DNA from: Mordavella massiliensis
Lineage (GTDB): Bacteria; Bacillota; Clostridia; Lachnospirales; Lachnospiraceae
DNA length: 64,000 bases
Assembly: GCF_016901695.1 (NCBI RefSeq)
Contig: NZ_JACJKS010000005.1
Span: 124,001 to 188,000 of the forward strand
Direction of reading: 5' to 3'
Shown here piece by piece: positions 7,817 to 15,924 of the stretch. The notes under the pieces are model-generated. The model was not told the origin of the DNA and searched no databases. It saw only the letters and a program-made list of their open reading frames with translations. The position numbers were made by a program, and so were the translations under genes. Position 1 is the stretch's first letter, and each line of letters starts with the position of its first letter.

Positions 7817-8659
7817 GTGATGAGGTTTTCCAAGATGCAGGGGACGGGGAACGACTATATCTATGTCAATTGTCTGGAGGAGACAGTCCTGGAGCCGGAG
7901 AGAAAGGCGAAAGAGCTCAGCGACAGGCATTTCGGGGTCGGGGCGGACGGTCTGATCCTGATCCGCCCTTCCGGGAGGGCGGATTTTGCCATGGAGATGT
8001 ACAATGCGGACGGCTCGCCCGGCGAGATGTGCGGGAACGGTATCCGGTGCCTGGGGAAATACGTCTATGACCGGGGGCTTACGGACCGGACGGAGCTGAC
8101 CGTGGAGACCCGCTCCGGTATCCGGACGCTTAAGCTCCTTGGCCTGGAGGGGCCGGGGCGCGGGCAGGTGCGGGCCGTGGGGGTGAACATGGGGAAACCG
8201 GTGCTGGAGGCAGACCAGGTGCCCGCCATATCGGAGCATACGTATATGGTCGATGAGCCGGTCTGCGTAAACGGCGATGTGTACCGGATGACGGCTGTAT
8301 CCATGGGAAATCCGCATGTGATTCTTTTCCGAAGGCACATCCGGGGGCTGGATCTGGAGCATCTGGGGCCGGCCATCGAGTACCACGGCAGATTCCCGCG
8401 GCGGGTCAACGCGGAGTTCGTCCAGGTGGAGGACCGCGGGACCATCAGGGTGCGGGTGTGGGAGAGAGGGAGCGGGGAGACCCTCTCCTGCGGCACGGGA
8501 GCCTGCGCCGCGGCGGTGGCCGGTGTGCTAAATGACTTGACAGACCGGGATGTTACTGTAAAATTAATAGGAGGAGACCTGTCGGTACAGTGGCGGGATG
8601 ATACCGGAGAGATCTGGCTGACAGGACCGGCCGTCCATGTGTTTGACGGCGAGATTTAA
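7817..8659 (+). CDS. dapF: Diaminopimelate epimerase
   Basis: 280 residues from GTG 7817, or 279 from the adjacent ATG 7820; AAGGAG at 7803-7808 is eight bases from the first and eleven from the second. The enzyme interconverts LL- and meso-diaminopimelate for lysine and peptidoglycan synthesis. The two active-site cysteines are visible: Cys72 in the EMCGNGIRC motif and Cys225 in SCGTGACAAAV. The N-terminal KMQGTGNDYIYVN is typical. It is followed 21 bases later by dapL, whose product makes its substrate, so the pair is a two-step module of the aminotransferase variant of the pathway. Confidence 0.96.
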   Translation: MMRFSKMQGTGNDYIYVNCLEETVLEPERKAKELSDRHFGVGADGLILIRPSGRADFAMEMYNADGSPGEMCGNGIRCLGKYVYDRGLTDRTELTVETRSGIRTLKLLGLEGPGRGQVRAVGVNMGKPVLEADQVPAISEHTYMVDEPVCVNGDVYRMTAVSMGNPHVILFRRHIRGLDLEHLGPAIEYHGRFPRRVNAEFVQVEDRGTIRVRVWERGSGETLSCGTGACAAAVAGVLNDLTDRDVTVKLIGGDLSVQWRDDTGEIWLTGPAVHVFDGEI

Positions 8660-8680
8660 AAGACAAGGAGATACGAAGCG

Positions 8681-9895
8681 ATGTTCAAAGTAAATGAAGA
8701 TTACCTGAAACTGCCGGGCAGCTATCTTTTTTCCACGATCGGGAAAAAGGTGGCGGCTTACCAGGAGGCGAACCCGGAGAAATCCATCATCCGCCTCGGC
8801 ATCGGCGATGTGACCCAGCCGCTCGCGCCGGCCATCATTGACGCGCTCCACAGGTCCGTGGACGAGATGGCGCACGCGGAGACATTCCACGGCTATGCGC
8901 CGGATCTTGGCTATGAGTTCCTCCGGAGCGCCATGGCAAAGAACGATTACCAGGCGAAGGGATGCGATATCCGGGCGGATGAGATCTTTATCTCCGACGG
9001 GGCCAAGAGCGACTCCGGAAACATCCAGGAGATTTTTGCAAAGGACAATAAGGTGGCCGTGTGCGACCCGGTGTATCCGGTCTATGTGGACACCAACGTG
9101 ATGGCAGGCCGCACAGGCACGTATGATCCGGAGACGGAGACGTGGAGCGACGTGATCTACATGCCCTGCACGAAGGAGACCAACTTCGCGCCGGAGCTGC
9201 CGAAGGAGACGCCGGATCTCATTTACCTGTGCTTCCCCAACAACCCCACCGGTTCCACCATCACAAAGGCCCAGTTGCAGGAGTGGGTGGACTACGCCAA
9301 CAAAGTGGGCGCGGTCATCATTTACGACGCGGCCTATGAGGCGTACATCTCTGAGGAGGATGTGCCCCACAGCATCTACGAGTGCGAGGGGGCCAGGACC
9401 TGCGCCATCGAGCTGCGCAGCTTCTCCAAGAACGCGGGATTTACCGGCGTACGCCTGGGCGCCACCATCATCCCCAAGGATATCAGATCCGGCGATGTGA
9501 CGCTCCACTCCCTGTGGGCGAGACGCCACGGCACGAAGTACAACGGCGCGCCCTACATCGTACAGCGGGCCGGCGAGGCGGTCTACTCTGAGGCTGGCAG
9601 GGCGCAGCTCCGGGAGCAGGTGGCCTACTACATGAATAACGCAAAGGTGATCTTCCAGGGCCTCAAGGACGCCGGCTACAGCGTATCCGGCGGCGTGAAC
9701 GCTCCCTATATCTGGCTCGAAGTACCGAAGGGCATGACTTCCTGGCAGTTCTTCGATCATCTGCTGGAGCGGGCCGGCGTGGTCGGCACGCCGGGCTCAG
9801 GCTTCGGCCCAAGCGGCGAGGGATACTTCCGGCTGACCGCCTTCGGCTCTTACGAGAACACGGTGGCGGCGATAGAGCGGATCAAGAAGATGTAG
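8681..9895 (+). CDS. dapL: LL-diaminopimelate aminotransferase
   Basis: 404 residues; PLP-dependent fold type I aminotransferase. The sequence follows the DapL pattern closely (LFSTIGKKVAAY near residue 17, RLGIGDVTQPL near 40, FPNNPTGSTI near 190) with the Schiff-base lysine at Lys250 in ELRSFSKNAGFTGVRLG. It converts tetrahydrodipicolinate directly to LL-diaminopimelate with glutamate as donor, bypassing the succinylase/acetylase steps. Start supported by AAGGAG upstream (8664-8671 region). Operon partner of dapF. It ends just before a long palindrome. Confidence 0.96.
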   Translation: MFKVNEDYLKLPGSYLFSTIGKKVAAYQEANPEKSIIRLGIGDVTQPLAPAIIDALHRSVDEMAHAETFHGYAPDLGYEFLRSAMAKNDYQAKGCDIRADEIFISDGAKSDSGNIQEIFAKDNKVAVCDPVYPVYVDTNVMAGRTGTYDPETETWSDVIYMPCTKETNFAPELPKETPDLIYLCFPNNPTGSTITKAQLQEWVDYANKVGAVIIYDAAYEAYISEEDVPHSIYECEGARTCAIELRSFSKNAGFTGVRLGATIIPKDIRSGDVTLHSLWARRHGTKYNGAPYIVQRAGEAVYSEAGRAQLREQVAYYMNNAKVIFQGLKDAGYSVSGGVNAPYIWLEVPKGMTSWQFFDHLLERAGVVGTPGSGFGPSGEGYFRLTAFGSYENTVAAIERIKKM

Positions 9896-9900
9896 CAATT

Positions 9901-9959
9901 GTAATTGCGGACGTAATTGCGGACGTAATACTTTTAAAAAGTATTACGTCCGCAATTGC
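9901..9959. repeat. Tandem 12-bp duplication leading into a 43-bp palindrome
   Basis: GTAATTGCGGAC occurs twice in tandem (9901-9912, 9913-9924). The second copy opens a perfect 21-bp inverted repeat: arm 9915-9935, single-base centre 9936, arm 9937-9957, which starts with AAAAGTATTACG. No T-tract follows on the plus strand, so it is not a standard intrinsic terminator. It may stabilise the dapL mRNA end, act as a cruciform or be the scar of a small repeat element. Confidence 0.8.
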
Positions 9960-10146
9960 TTGTACTGGTGTGGAATTGTGTTAGTTGTGATGCGCGCAGA
10001 TACAATTTGCGATGTCAGTTTGCTCTGTTTATGGGACAAATAGATGGATCCGGTCATCATACAATTCGAAAAATTGAAACAAATGCACGGGTGAGAAATG
10101 GGTGCGATATTTTTTTGTCAAACCAGTAAAAAAATCAAAAAAGGGG
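9960..10146. other. Intergenic region, no gene seen
   Basis: AT-rich spacer between the dapL palindrome and the tRNA promoter. Frames through it are short or run through the tRNA on the opposite strand; none has a supported start. Confidence 0.6.
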
Positions 10147-10174
10147 TTGATTTTTTGGAAAAGCCTGCTATAAT
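10147..10174 (+). promoter_or_regulatory. Promoter of the tRNA-Gln/tRNA-Pro pair
   Basis: TTGATT (10147-10152) and TATAAT (10169-10174), spacing 16. An inverted repeat TTGTTC-GCT-GAACAA follows at about 10181-10195, near the transcription start. Confidence 0.75.
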
Positions 10175-10217
10175 AATATTTGTTCGCTGAACAAAACGAA
10201 TAGAGAACTACAGACGA

Positions 10218-10288
10218 TGCGGATTGGTGTAATGGCAGCACAGCAGACTCTGACTCTGTTAGTAGAGGTTCGAGTCCTCTATCCGTAG
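10218..10288 (+). tRNA. tRNA-Gln (anticodon CTG)
   Basis: Full cloverleaf: acceptor TGCGGAT/ATCCGTA, D arm GTG...GCAC, anticodon stem GCAGA/TCTGT with loop CTCTGAC (anticodon CTG, reading CAG), T arm AGAGG-TTCGAGT-CCTCT, discriminator G. The 3' CCA is not encoded. Confidence 0.93.
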
Positions 10289-10349
10289 TTCCTTGGCAGG
10301 GGCGCTGGAACTTCTCAGTGATACAACTGGAAGTTCCGGTCAATTATAA

Positions 10350-10423
<74 letters not shown>

Positions 10424-10594
10424 TTTTTTCATGCAAAAATATAGGTTTTCGGACACCAAACAGCCGATATTTAATCAAATGTTCGTGTTACCTGGTGTTA
10501 CCTCACGGACATAAATATAAGGAGGAAATCTTGCGCGTATGCTCCTGTCCGAAAATATCTATTGCGCGATACATAAAGAAAAGATGGTATGAAG
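10424..10594. other. AT-rich spacer, no gene seen
   Basis: Base composition drops here relative to the left side. No frame with a convincing start; a short plus-strand frame through the tRNA is not credible. Confidence 0.5.
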
Positions 10595-10596
10595 AA

Positions 10597-10628
10597 AAGG
10601 ATCACTGCTCTTTCAAAAGCAATGATCC
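10597..10628 (-). terminator. Terminator of the XRE-regulator gene, possibly bidirectional
   Basis: On the minus strand GGATCATTGCTTTT pairs with AAAGAGCAGTGATCC and is followed by TTTTCTTC. On the plus strand the same stem is followed by TTATTTTTTG, so it may stop transcription from both sides. Confidence 0.75.
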
Positions 10629-10835
10629 TTATTTTTTGTTCTTTGATCTTCCCGTCAGATAATCCAAAAATACATTATAATAGTCCGCCAGTTTGATAAA
10701 AACTTCAATCGGAATATTGATCTTTCCCAGTTCATACTTGGAGTATGTTGTCTGTTTTATATTCAGATAATCAGCAATTTCCTGCTGTGTCTTATCATTA
10801 TCTTCCCGGAGATTACGAATGTTTTCAAATATCAT
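10629..10835 (-). CDS. Small XRE/Cro-CI family DNA-binding protein
   Basis: 68 residues consisting almost wholly of one HTH_3 domain: a helix-turn-helix around QQEIADYLNIKQTTYSKYE (about 18-36) followed by the family's LADYYNVFLDYLTGR ending. A GGGA-type ribosome site precedes the ATG. Such single-domain regulators control mobile or toxin-antitoxin loci. It is divergent from the small frame and MNT/HEPN pair to the right and lies in the AT-rich block, so it may repress that module; the operator is not identified. Confidence 0.88.
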   Translation of the reverse strand: MIFENIRNLREDNDKTQQEIADYLNIKQTTYSKYELGKINIPIEVFIKLADYYNVFLDYLTGRSKNKK

Positions 10836-10992
10836 GTCTCTCTACTTCCCTTAATTTTCTCCATTATAGAGAAGTCTCGACACGACTATTGAAAAATAGT
10901 CTTGCTGCGACCTTAATTATTTTAAGGATAATATGAAAATCACAGACAGAGAAAAACGACAAACAGACCTGTTGCGGAAGGAGGGGCGTAAA

Positions 10993-11085
10993 ATGGAATG
11001 GACAAAAGAACAATACGAACGATTTGAAAAAATTATACTGGACGATGATATGTATTTTACACTTCCAAATAAAGTAATTGTTTAA
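10993..11085 (+). CDS. Possible 30-residue peptide, unknown
   Basis: Short frame starting MEWTKEQYERFEKIILDDD, with a strong AAGGAGG seven to eight bases upstream of the ATG at 10993. In-frame codons extend back to an ATG at 10933 (50 residues) but without a good ribosome site. It could be a small regulator, a remnant of a longer gene, or not translated. I recognise no family. Confidence 0.35.
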   Translation: MEWTKEQYERFEKIILDDDMYFTLPNKVIV

Positions 11086-11106
11086 AAGATAAGTTACAGG
11101 TATAAT
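11079..11106 (+). promoter_or_regulatory. Promoter of the MNT/HEPN pair
   Basis: TTGTTT (11079-11084) and TATAAT (11101-11106), spacing 16, about 60 bases before the first gene, whose ribosome site is GGAAGGGGA. Confidence 0.65.
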
Positions 11107-11168
11107 ACTTATATAAGCATTTCGGGCATAGAAATTATACTTTTATTTTTGGAAGGGGATCGGATAAT

Positions 11169-11510
11169 ATGTGTACACGGAACGATCTTGAAAAAATATT
11201 GAAAAAAATCGTTATAATATACCGCAGTATTTATGATCAGAATTTGTGTGATATATATTTGTATGGTTCATATGCGAGGGGAGATTATAACACAGAGTCA
11301 GATATTGATATTGTAGCAATCGTAAAAGGTGAACGACAGGAACTACAAAATCAATTAAAGCAAATATGGGATATCGTTTCGGATCTGGAATTAGATTATG
11401 AGGTAATCATTTCCCCGACTGTAATCCCATATAGTGAATTTGAAGCTTATAAAGATATACTCCCCTATTACAGAAATATCGCACAGGAAGGAGTAAAGCT
11501 GAGTGCCTGA
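11169..11510 (+). CDS. MNT-type minimal nucleotidyltransferase (likely antitoxin)
   Basis: 113 residues, the full length of minimal nucleotidyltransferases of the Pol-beta superfamily. Motif Gly33-Ser34 (YGSYARGDYNTESDIDIV) gives the nucleotide-binding GS and the first two catalytic Asp (45 and 47); a third acidic residue is in LDYEVII (76-78). In characterised HEPN-MNT pairs such a protein AMPylates the toxin and neutralises it. It overlaps the HEPN gene by eight bases, as expected for such pairs. Composition is AT-rich compared with the chromosome around it, suggesting horizontal gain. Confidence 0.9.
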   Translation: MCTRNDLEKILKKIVIIYRSIYDQNLCDIYLYGSYARGDYNTESDIDIVAIVKGERQELQNQLKQIWDIVSDLELDYEVIISPTVIPYSEFEAYKDILPYYRNIAQEGVKLSA

Positions 11511-11898
11511 TTATCAGAAAGAACTTGTTGAATATCGTTTACAGTCTACTCAAGAAAAACTTCACTCCGCTAAGATATTGCTTGATGCCGGAGAATATAA
11601 GGATTCCATCGGAAGATCATACTATGCCATGTTTTCAGCTATCAGAGCTATCCTTGCACTGGATAAAGTAGACTTCTCCAAACACGCAGGAGTAATTGCT
11701 TATTTTCAGAAGGAATATGTAAAGACTGGGAAATTTGATAAAGAATATTCCAAATACATAAGCAGTGCTTTTCAGATCAGGAACAACTGTGACTATGCTG
11801 ATTTCTTTCTGGTGTCTGGAAATGATGCTGTGGAACAGTATAAGAAAGCGGAGAAATTTGTAGATGCAGTGAAGAAATATTTGGAAAAGGATAATTAA
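11503..11898 (+). CDS. HEPN-domain protein (likely RNase toxin of MNT/HEPN pair)
   Basis: 131 residues from a GTG at 11503 with GGAAGGAG nine bases upstream. The all-alpha HEPN fold is indicated by the helix DSIGRSYYAMFSAIRAILAL (about 34-53) and the catalytic-type R93-x4-Y98 in RNNCDYAD; the classical His of R-x4-6-H is replaced by Tyr. HEPN toxins cut RNA. The segment GRSYYAMFSA is characteristic of the MNT-linked branch. Target and activity are inferred from family. Confidence 0.88.
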   Translation: MPDYQKELVEYRLQSTQEKLHSAKILLDAGEYKDSIGRSYYAMFSAIRAILALDKVDFSKHAGVIAYFQKEYVKTGKFDKEYSKYISSAFQIRNNCDYADFFLVSGNDAVEQYKKAEKFVDAVKKYLEKDN

Positions 11899-12129
11899 AG
11901 ATAGATGATGAATTAATATTTCAGAAGATGTAATTAGTATATTGCATGCAAAACTGAGACTGTGTAAACAAGTTTCTTTCATATGAAGACGTATCAAAAA
12001 GTATGTACAGCAGTTCATTCGCGGACGGAGCTGTAATGGCAGATTCCATTGTTGTGGAAATGAAATAACTTCCCGTTTTTTGCGGAGATGAAGCAAGAAC
12101 AAATCCTGTTTGATGGAATGGTGATGAAA
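11899..12129. other. AT-rich spacer, no supported gene
   Basis: Contains stop-rich sequence. A plus-strand segment near 12085-12180 reads KQEQILFDGMVMKRIAALLE without a start and could be the tail of a degraded gene, but this is weak. An opposing minus-strand frame covering it also covers the padR promoter and is not credible. Confidence 0.4.
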
Positions 12130-12168
12130 AGGATCGCCGCTCTTCTGGAGCGGCGGTCCTTACTTTTC
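12130..12168 (+). terminator. Terminator after the HEPN gene region
   Basis: AGGATCGCCGCTC (12130-12142) pairs with GAGCGGCGGTCCT (12148-12160) with one wobble pair, followed by TACTTTTCC. Confidence 0.75.
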
Positions 12169-12189
12169 CCTGTAATCGCGAAAAAAGAC

Positions 12190-12240
12190 TTGACGTGTCG
12201 TGTAGATATGTATTATATATAGATAAACGATATATAGACT
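12190..12240 (+). promoter_or_regulatory. padR promoter and likely autoregulatory region
   Basis: TTGACG (12190-12195) and a TATTATAT -10 region (12211-12218). Between -10 and start are repeated ATATATAG units (about 12215-12222 and 12229-12236). PadR proteins commonly repress their own promoter through such AT-rich repeats. Confidence 0.5.
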
Positions 12241-12265
12241 GCCTATATAAGAAAGGATGATTCAT

Positions 12266-12595
12266 ATGGCTGTTGAAAAATCATTAGTTTCTGGAAGCAT
12301 GACCATGCTTATTTTAAAACTGTTGTCTGAGAAGGATATGTACGGTTATGAGATGATCGACACATTGCGTCGGAGGTCTCAGAATGTGTTTGAATTAAAG
12401 GCCGGAACGCTGTATCCATTGCTGCACAGCCTGGAAGAGAAAGGCTTATTAACCGTATATGAACAGGAATCTGGCGGAAAAACCAGAAAGTATTATAGTC
12501 TGACAAACCAGGGAGGGAAACTGCTGGAGAAGAAAACGGAAGAATGGAGAGAGTATTCGGCAGCAGTATCGAATGTTCTGGCATTGGAGGTGTGA
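12266..12595 (+). CDS. PadR-family transcriptional regulator
   Basis: 109 residues from ATG 12266, eight bases after AAAGGA; the ATG at 12257 overlaps that ribosome site. The winged helix is clear: MLILKLLSEKDMYGYEMID, then ELKAGTLYPLLHSLEEKGLL and the wing GGKTRKYYSLTNQG. PadR proteins sense membrane stress or small compounds. Its stop is three bases before the ATG of the FtsW-like gene, a pairing common in Firmicutes, so it probably controls that gene. Confidence 0.93.
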   Translation: MAVEKSLVSGSMTMLILKLLSEKDMYGYEMIDTLRRRSQNVFELKAGTLYPLLHSLEEKGLLTVYEQESGGKTRKYYSLTNQGGKLLEKKTEEWREYSAAVSNVLALEV

Positions 12596-12598
12596 TTG

Positions 12599-13945
12599 AT
12601 GGATGAATATCTGAAGATAGTACTGGAACAGATCCGCTGCAGGAAAGCCCGGCCTTATATACGACAGGAGCTGCAGGACCATATGGAAGAGCAGATCGAG
12701 GCAAACATGCATGCCGGCATGGACTGCGAAAGCGCGGAAAAAGCGGCTGTGAAGGATATGGGAGATCCGGTCGAGACGGGCATTTCGCTTGACCGTATCC
12801 ACAAGCCCCAGATTGCGTGGAAGCTGCTTCTTATCATTGCATTGATCAGTGTAGTAGGTATTATGACGCATACCATGATGACCAGACACATCGACGGGGG
12901 TGATGCATATACTTCCGGCAGATATGTGATGCATGTTATAGTGGGAATTGCAGTTATGACGGGCGTATATTTTATGGATTATACAGTACTGGCCAGATCT
13001 TCCAAACTGATTGCCGCTGCATTGCTTGCGGTCTGTTTACTGACCCTGCTTTTTGGCGGCATCGTAAATGGCACCTACTGTATGATGATAGGCGGGAGGC
13101 TGATATCCATACAGGCATTGATGCTGTTCTATGTTCCGGTTTATGGAGGAGTGATCTATACATATCATGGACTGGGTTACAGGGGATTGATGAAAACGGT
13201 TGCGTGGATGGTCATGCCGGTTCTTCTTGTCTGCAGGATACCGGCAATGATGACGGCAGGCCTTATGTTGATATCCATGCTCGTTATGCTGACAATCGCC
13301 GTTTGGAAGGATTGGTTTGTGGTATCGAAGAAAAAAACACTGGCTGGGCTTTGGAGCATTTTTATAGCTCTTCCACTTGTAGCTTTCTGCGGGATGTATG
13401 TTGGAAATGTTCTGGATTCATACCAGAAGGCGCGTATACAGGCATTTGTTTCCGGCAGTGGAGATGTCAGTTATGTGACTGAAATGCTGCGCTCTTTTTT
13501 GACAACAAATAAACTGATAGGAAGCAGCGGGGCGGATATACCGGGATCTTTGCCTGCTTTTAACGCAGACTATATTTTGACGTACTTATCATCTACGTAC
13601 GGAATGATCGCAGCCATCCTTGTATGCTGTGTTCTGGCTGCTTTGATCGCTGCTGTTTTTGGGACAGCCATGAAGCAGAAAAACCAATTGGGGATGATAA
13701 TGGGATGTGGATGCGGCATGGTTTTCCTTGTAAGTTTTCTGATCAATATATTGGAAAATCTGGGAGCACTTCCTCCAACCGCGACATTTCTCCCGTTCTT
13801 ATCTGCAGGTGGAAGTTATCTTGTTGTTTCATACGGGCTCATTGGGATCGTATTAAGCATATACAGGTACAAAAATATTTATCCGCGCCATGTAAAAGTC
13901 AAAATGCCACGTATAAAAATGACGATAAAAACTGAAAACTGGTAA
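12599..13945 (+). CDS. FtsW/RodA/SpoVE-like membrane protein with N-terminal permease-prefix domain
   Basis: 448 residues; start ATG 12599 with GGAGG eight bases upstream. Residues about 1-75 form a soluble helical 'permease prefix' segment (KARPYIRQELQDHMEEQIEA, AVKDMGDPVETG), followed by about ten transmembrane helices. The C-terminal part has the SEDS-like loop GSSGADIPGSLPAFNADYIL and the final GGSYLVVSYGLIGIVLSIY segment. SEDS proteins polymerise or flip peptidoglycan precursors. This divergent PadR-linked branch is uncharacterised; an induced role in cell-wall stress is inferred. No cognate transpeptidase is encoded beside it. Confidence 0.82.
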   Translation: MDEYLKIVLEQIRCRKARPYIRQELQDHMEEQIEANMHAGMDCESAEKAAVKDMGDPVETGISLDRIHKPQIAWKLLLIIALISVVGIMTHTMMTRHIDGGDAYTSGRYVMHVIVGIAVMTGVYFMDYTVLARSSKLIAAALLAVCLLTLLFGGIVNGTYCMMIGGRLISIQALMLFYVPVYGGVIYTYHGLGYRGLMKTVAWMVMPVLLVCRIPAMMTAGLMLISMLVMLTIAVWKDWFVVSKKKTLAGLWSIFIALPLVAFCGMYVGNVLDSYQKARIQAFVSGSGDVSYVTEMLRSFLTTNKLIGSSGADIPGSLPAFNADYILTYLSSTYGMIAAILVCCVLAALIAAVFGTAMKQKNQLGMIMGCGCGMVFLVSFLINILENLGALPPTATFLPFLSAGGSYLVVSYGLIGIVLSIYRYKNIYPRHVKVKMPRIKMTIKTENW

Positions 13946-13948
13946 AAA

Positions 13949-13984
13949 CAAACACTTGTTCGATGCACGCTTTTGTGGTATGCT
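13949..13984 (+). promoter_or_regulatory. LexA (DinR-type) box and promoter of the polymerase operon
   Basis: The complement of 13949-13962 reads CGAACAAGTGTTTG, one base from the Gram-positive LexA consensus CGAACnnnnGTTCG. It overlaps the -35 (TTGTTC, 13956-13961) of a promoter whose -10 is TATGCT (13979-13984), spacing 17. This predicts SOS control. Confidence 0.75.
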
Positions 13985-14005
13985 GTAGGAAACAAGGAGG
14001 AAGAC

Positions 14006-15529
14006 ATGACGGAGAAATCATATATCGCCATTGACCTGAAGTCTTTCTACGCCTCCGTAGAGTGCATGGAGCGGGGGCGGGATCCCATGAAGACGAACCT
14101 GGTGGTGGCGGACGAAAGCCGGACAGAGAAGACGATCTGCCTGGCCGTATCCCCGTCCCTCAAGGCGTACGGGATCCCCGGAAGGCCCCGGCTCTTCGAG
14201 GTGGTGCAGAAGGTGCGGGAGGTCAATGAAAAGCGGCGGCAGCAGGCGCCCGGCGGGCGGCTGAAGGGCAGCTCCGTGCTGGACGGGGAGCTGAAGCGGG
14301 ATCCGGCCCTGGCGGTGGACTATATCGTGGCGCCGCCGCAGATGGCCCGCTACATGGAGATCAGCGCCAGGATCTATGAAGTATATCTGCGATACATTGC
14401 GCCGGAGGACATGCACGTCTACTCCATCGACGAGGTGTTCATTGACGCTACCGGTTATCTGGGGACATACCGGATGACTGCCCGGGATCTTGCCATGAAG
14501 CTCATACTGGAAGTGCTGGCCGAGACAGGGATCACGGCGACGGCCGGGATCGGGACGAACCTGTACCTGGCAAAGATCGCGATGGATATCGTGGCCAAGC
14601 ACATCCAGCCGGACGGCAACGGCGTCCGGATCGCGCAGCTGGATGAGGCGGTCTACCGGAGGCTTCTGTGGGTGCACCGGCCCCTGACGGACTTCTGGAG
14701 AGTGGGGCGGGGCTATGCGAAGAAGCTGGAAGAGTACGGCCTCTTCACGATGGGTGACATTGCCCGCTGCTCTGTCGGGAAGCCGGGGGAGTACTATAAT
14801 GAGGAGCTGCTCTACCGCCTGTTCGGGGTGAACGCGGAGCTTCTCATCGACCATGCCTGGGGCTGGGAGCCGTGCACCATGGCCGATATCAAAGCGTATA
14901 AGCCCCGGAGCAGCAGCGTCGGGTCCGGTCAGGTCCTGCACTGCCCCTATCCCTTTGAGAAGGCGAGGCTCGTGGCGCAGGAGATGGCGGATCTGCTGGT
15001 GCTGGATCTGGTGGATAAGAGGCTGGTCACGGACCAGGTTGTCCTCACCGTCGGGTATGACATCGAAAACCTGCGGGATCAGGGGCGGCGTCAGCAGTAC
15101 CGGGGGAAGATCAGGACAGACCGCTACGGCCGGGCCGTGCCGGTGCACGCGCACGGCACGGCCAACCTGGATCAGTACACCTCCTCCACCCGCCGGATCA
15201 CGAAGGCGGTGACAGAGCTGTTTGACCGGATCGTGGATGCGGATCTTTTGGTGCGGCGGATCACCATGGCCGCCACCCATGTGATCCCGGAGACGGAGAT
15301 CCCGGAGAAAGAGCAGTTTGAGCAGCTGGACCTCTTTACCGACTACGCGGTGCGCAGCAGGCAAAGAGCGCGCGAGGAGGAGGAGCTTGGCAGAGAGCGG
15401 AGCGTGCAGGAGGCTCTGCTGGCGATCAAGAAGAAGTATGGGAAGAATGCGGTCCTCAAAGGCATGAACCTGCAGGAAGGGGCGACGGCCAGGGACCGCA
15501 ACAGACAGATCGGAGGGCATAAGGCATGA
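14006..15529 (+). CDS. Y-family DNA polymerase, UmuC/UvrX-like
   Basis: 507 residues from ATG 14006, directly after AAGGAGG. Catalytic motifs of the Y family are intact: DLKSFYASVEC (first metal Asp), YSIDEVFID (second Asp/Glu), and the helix-hairpin region around TDFWRVGRGYAKKLEE. The little-finger region precedes an additional C-terminal tail containing QLDLFTDY, resembling the beta-clamp-binding Q-L-x-L-F pattern. Family members copy damaged DNA during the SOS response. Length (about 500) and the following YolD gene place it with the UmuC-like/UvrX group rather than DinB. A LexA box lies in its promoter. Confidence 0.94.
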   Translation: MTEKSYIAIDLKSFYASVECMERGRDPMKTNLVVADESRTEKTICLAVSPSLKAYGIPGRPRLFEVVQKVREVNEKRRQQAPGGRLKGSSVLDGELKRDPALAVDYIVAPPQMARYMEISARIYEVYLRYIAPEDMHVYSIDEVFIDATGYLGTYRMTARDLAMKLILEVLAETGITATAGIGTNLYLAKIAMDIVAKHIQPDGNGVRIAQLDEAVYRRLLWVHRPLTDFWRVGRGYAKKLEEYGLFTMGDIARCSVGKPGEYYNEELLYRLFGVNAELLIDHAWGWEPCTMADIKAYKPRSSSVGSGQVLHCPYPFEKARLVAQEMADLLVLDLVDKRLVTDQVVLTVGYDIENLRDQGRRQQYRGKIRTDRYGRAVPVHAHGTANLDQYTSSTRRITKAVTELFDRIVDADLLVRRITMAATHVIPETEIPEKEQFEQLDLFTDYAVRSRQRAREEEELGRERSVQEALLAIKKKYGKNAVLKGMNLQEGATARDRNRQIGGHKA

Positions 15530-15924
15530 CAGGTTACGAGGATATCATTCATCTGCCGCATCACGTGTCTGCACGGCATCCGCAGATGTCCCGGGAGAAC
15601 CGGGCGGCCCAGTTCGCGCCCTTCGCGGCGCTGACGGGCTACGGGGATGTGATCCGGGAGAGCGCCCGCTTCACGGAGGGCAGGCCGGAGCTCACGGACG
15701 AGGAGAAGGAGGAACTGGACTATAAGCTGCGGGCGCTTGGCTCCATGCCGGGGGAAAAGCCGCAGGTCCGCCTTACGTACTTTGTGCCGGATCAGAGAAA
15801 GGACGGGGGACTTAGCCGCACGGTCTGCGGCCGGATCCGGAAGGTGGATGCGCAGGGGAAGAGGATCCTGCTGGATGACGGGACCAAAGTGGATGTAGAT
15901 TGTGTGGTGGATCTGAAATGGTAA
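15526..15924 (+). CDS. YolD-like protein
   Basis: 132 residues; overlaps the polymerase stop as ATGA, hence translational coupling. The N-terminus has the YolD signature HPQMSRENRAAQFAPFAALTGY, followed by a helical segment and a beta-rich C-terminal part (RIRKVDAQGKRILLDDG). YolD proteins accompany UmuC-like polymerases in Firmicutes and are thought to be functional analogues of UmuD; mechanism is unproven. Confidence 0.92.
   Translation: MTGYEDIIHLPHHVSARHPQMSRENRAAQFAPFAALTGYGDVIRESARFTEGRPELTDEEKEELDYKLRALGSMPGEKPQVRLTYFVPDQRKDGGLSRTVCGRIRKVDAQGKRILLDDGTKVDVDCVVDLKW

Noticed and set aside
10029-10343. 104-codon minus-strand frame
   Set aside because: Runs through the tRNA-Gln gene and its promoter on the opposite strand.
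11921-12265. 114-codon minus-strand frame in the AT-rich block
   Set aside because: Covers a terminator and the padR promoter, no ribosome site, no domain.
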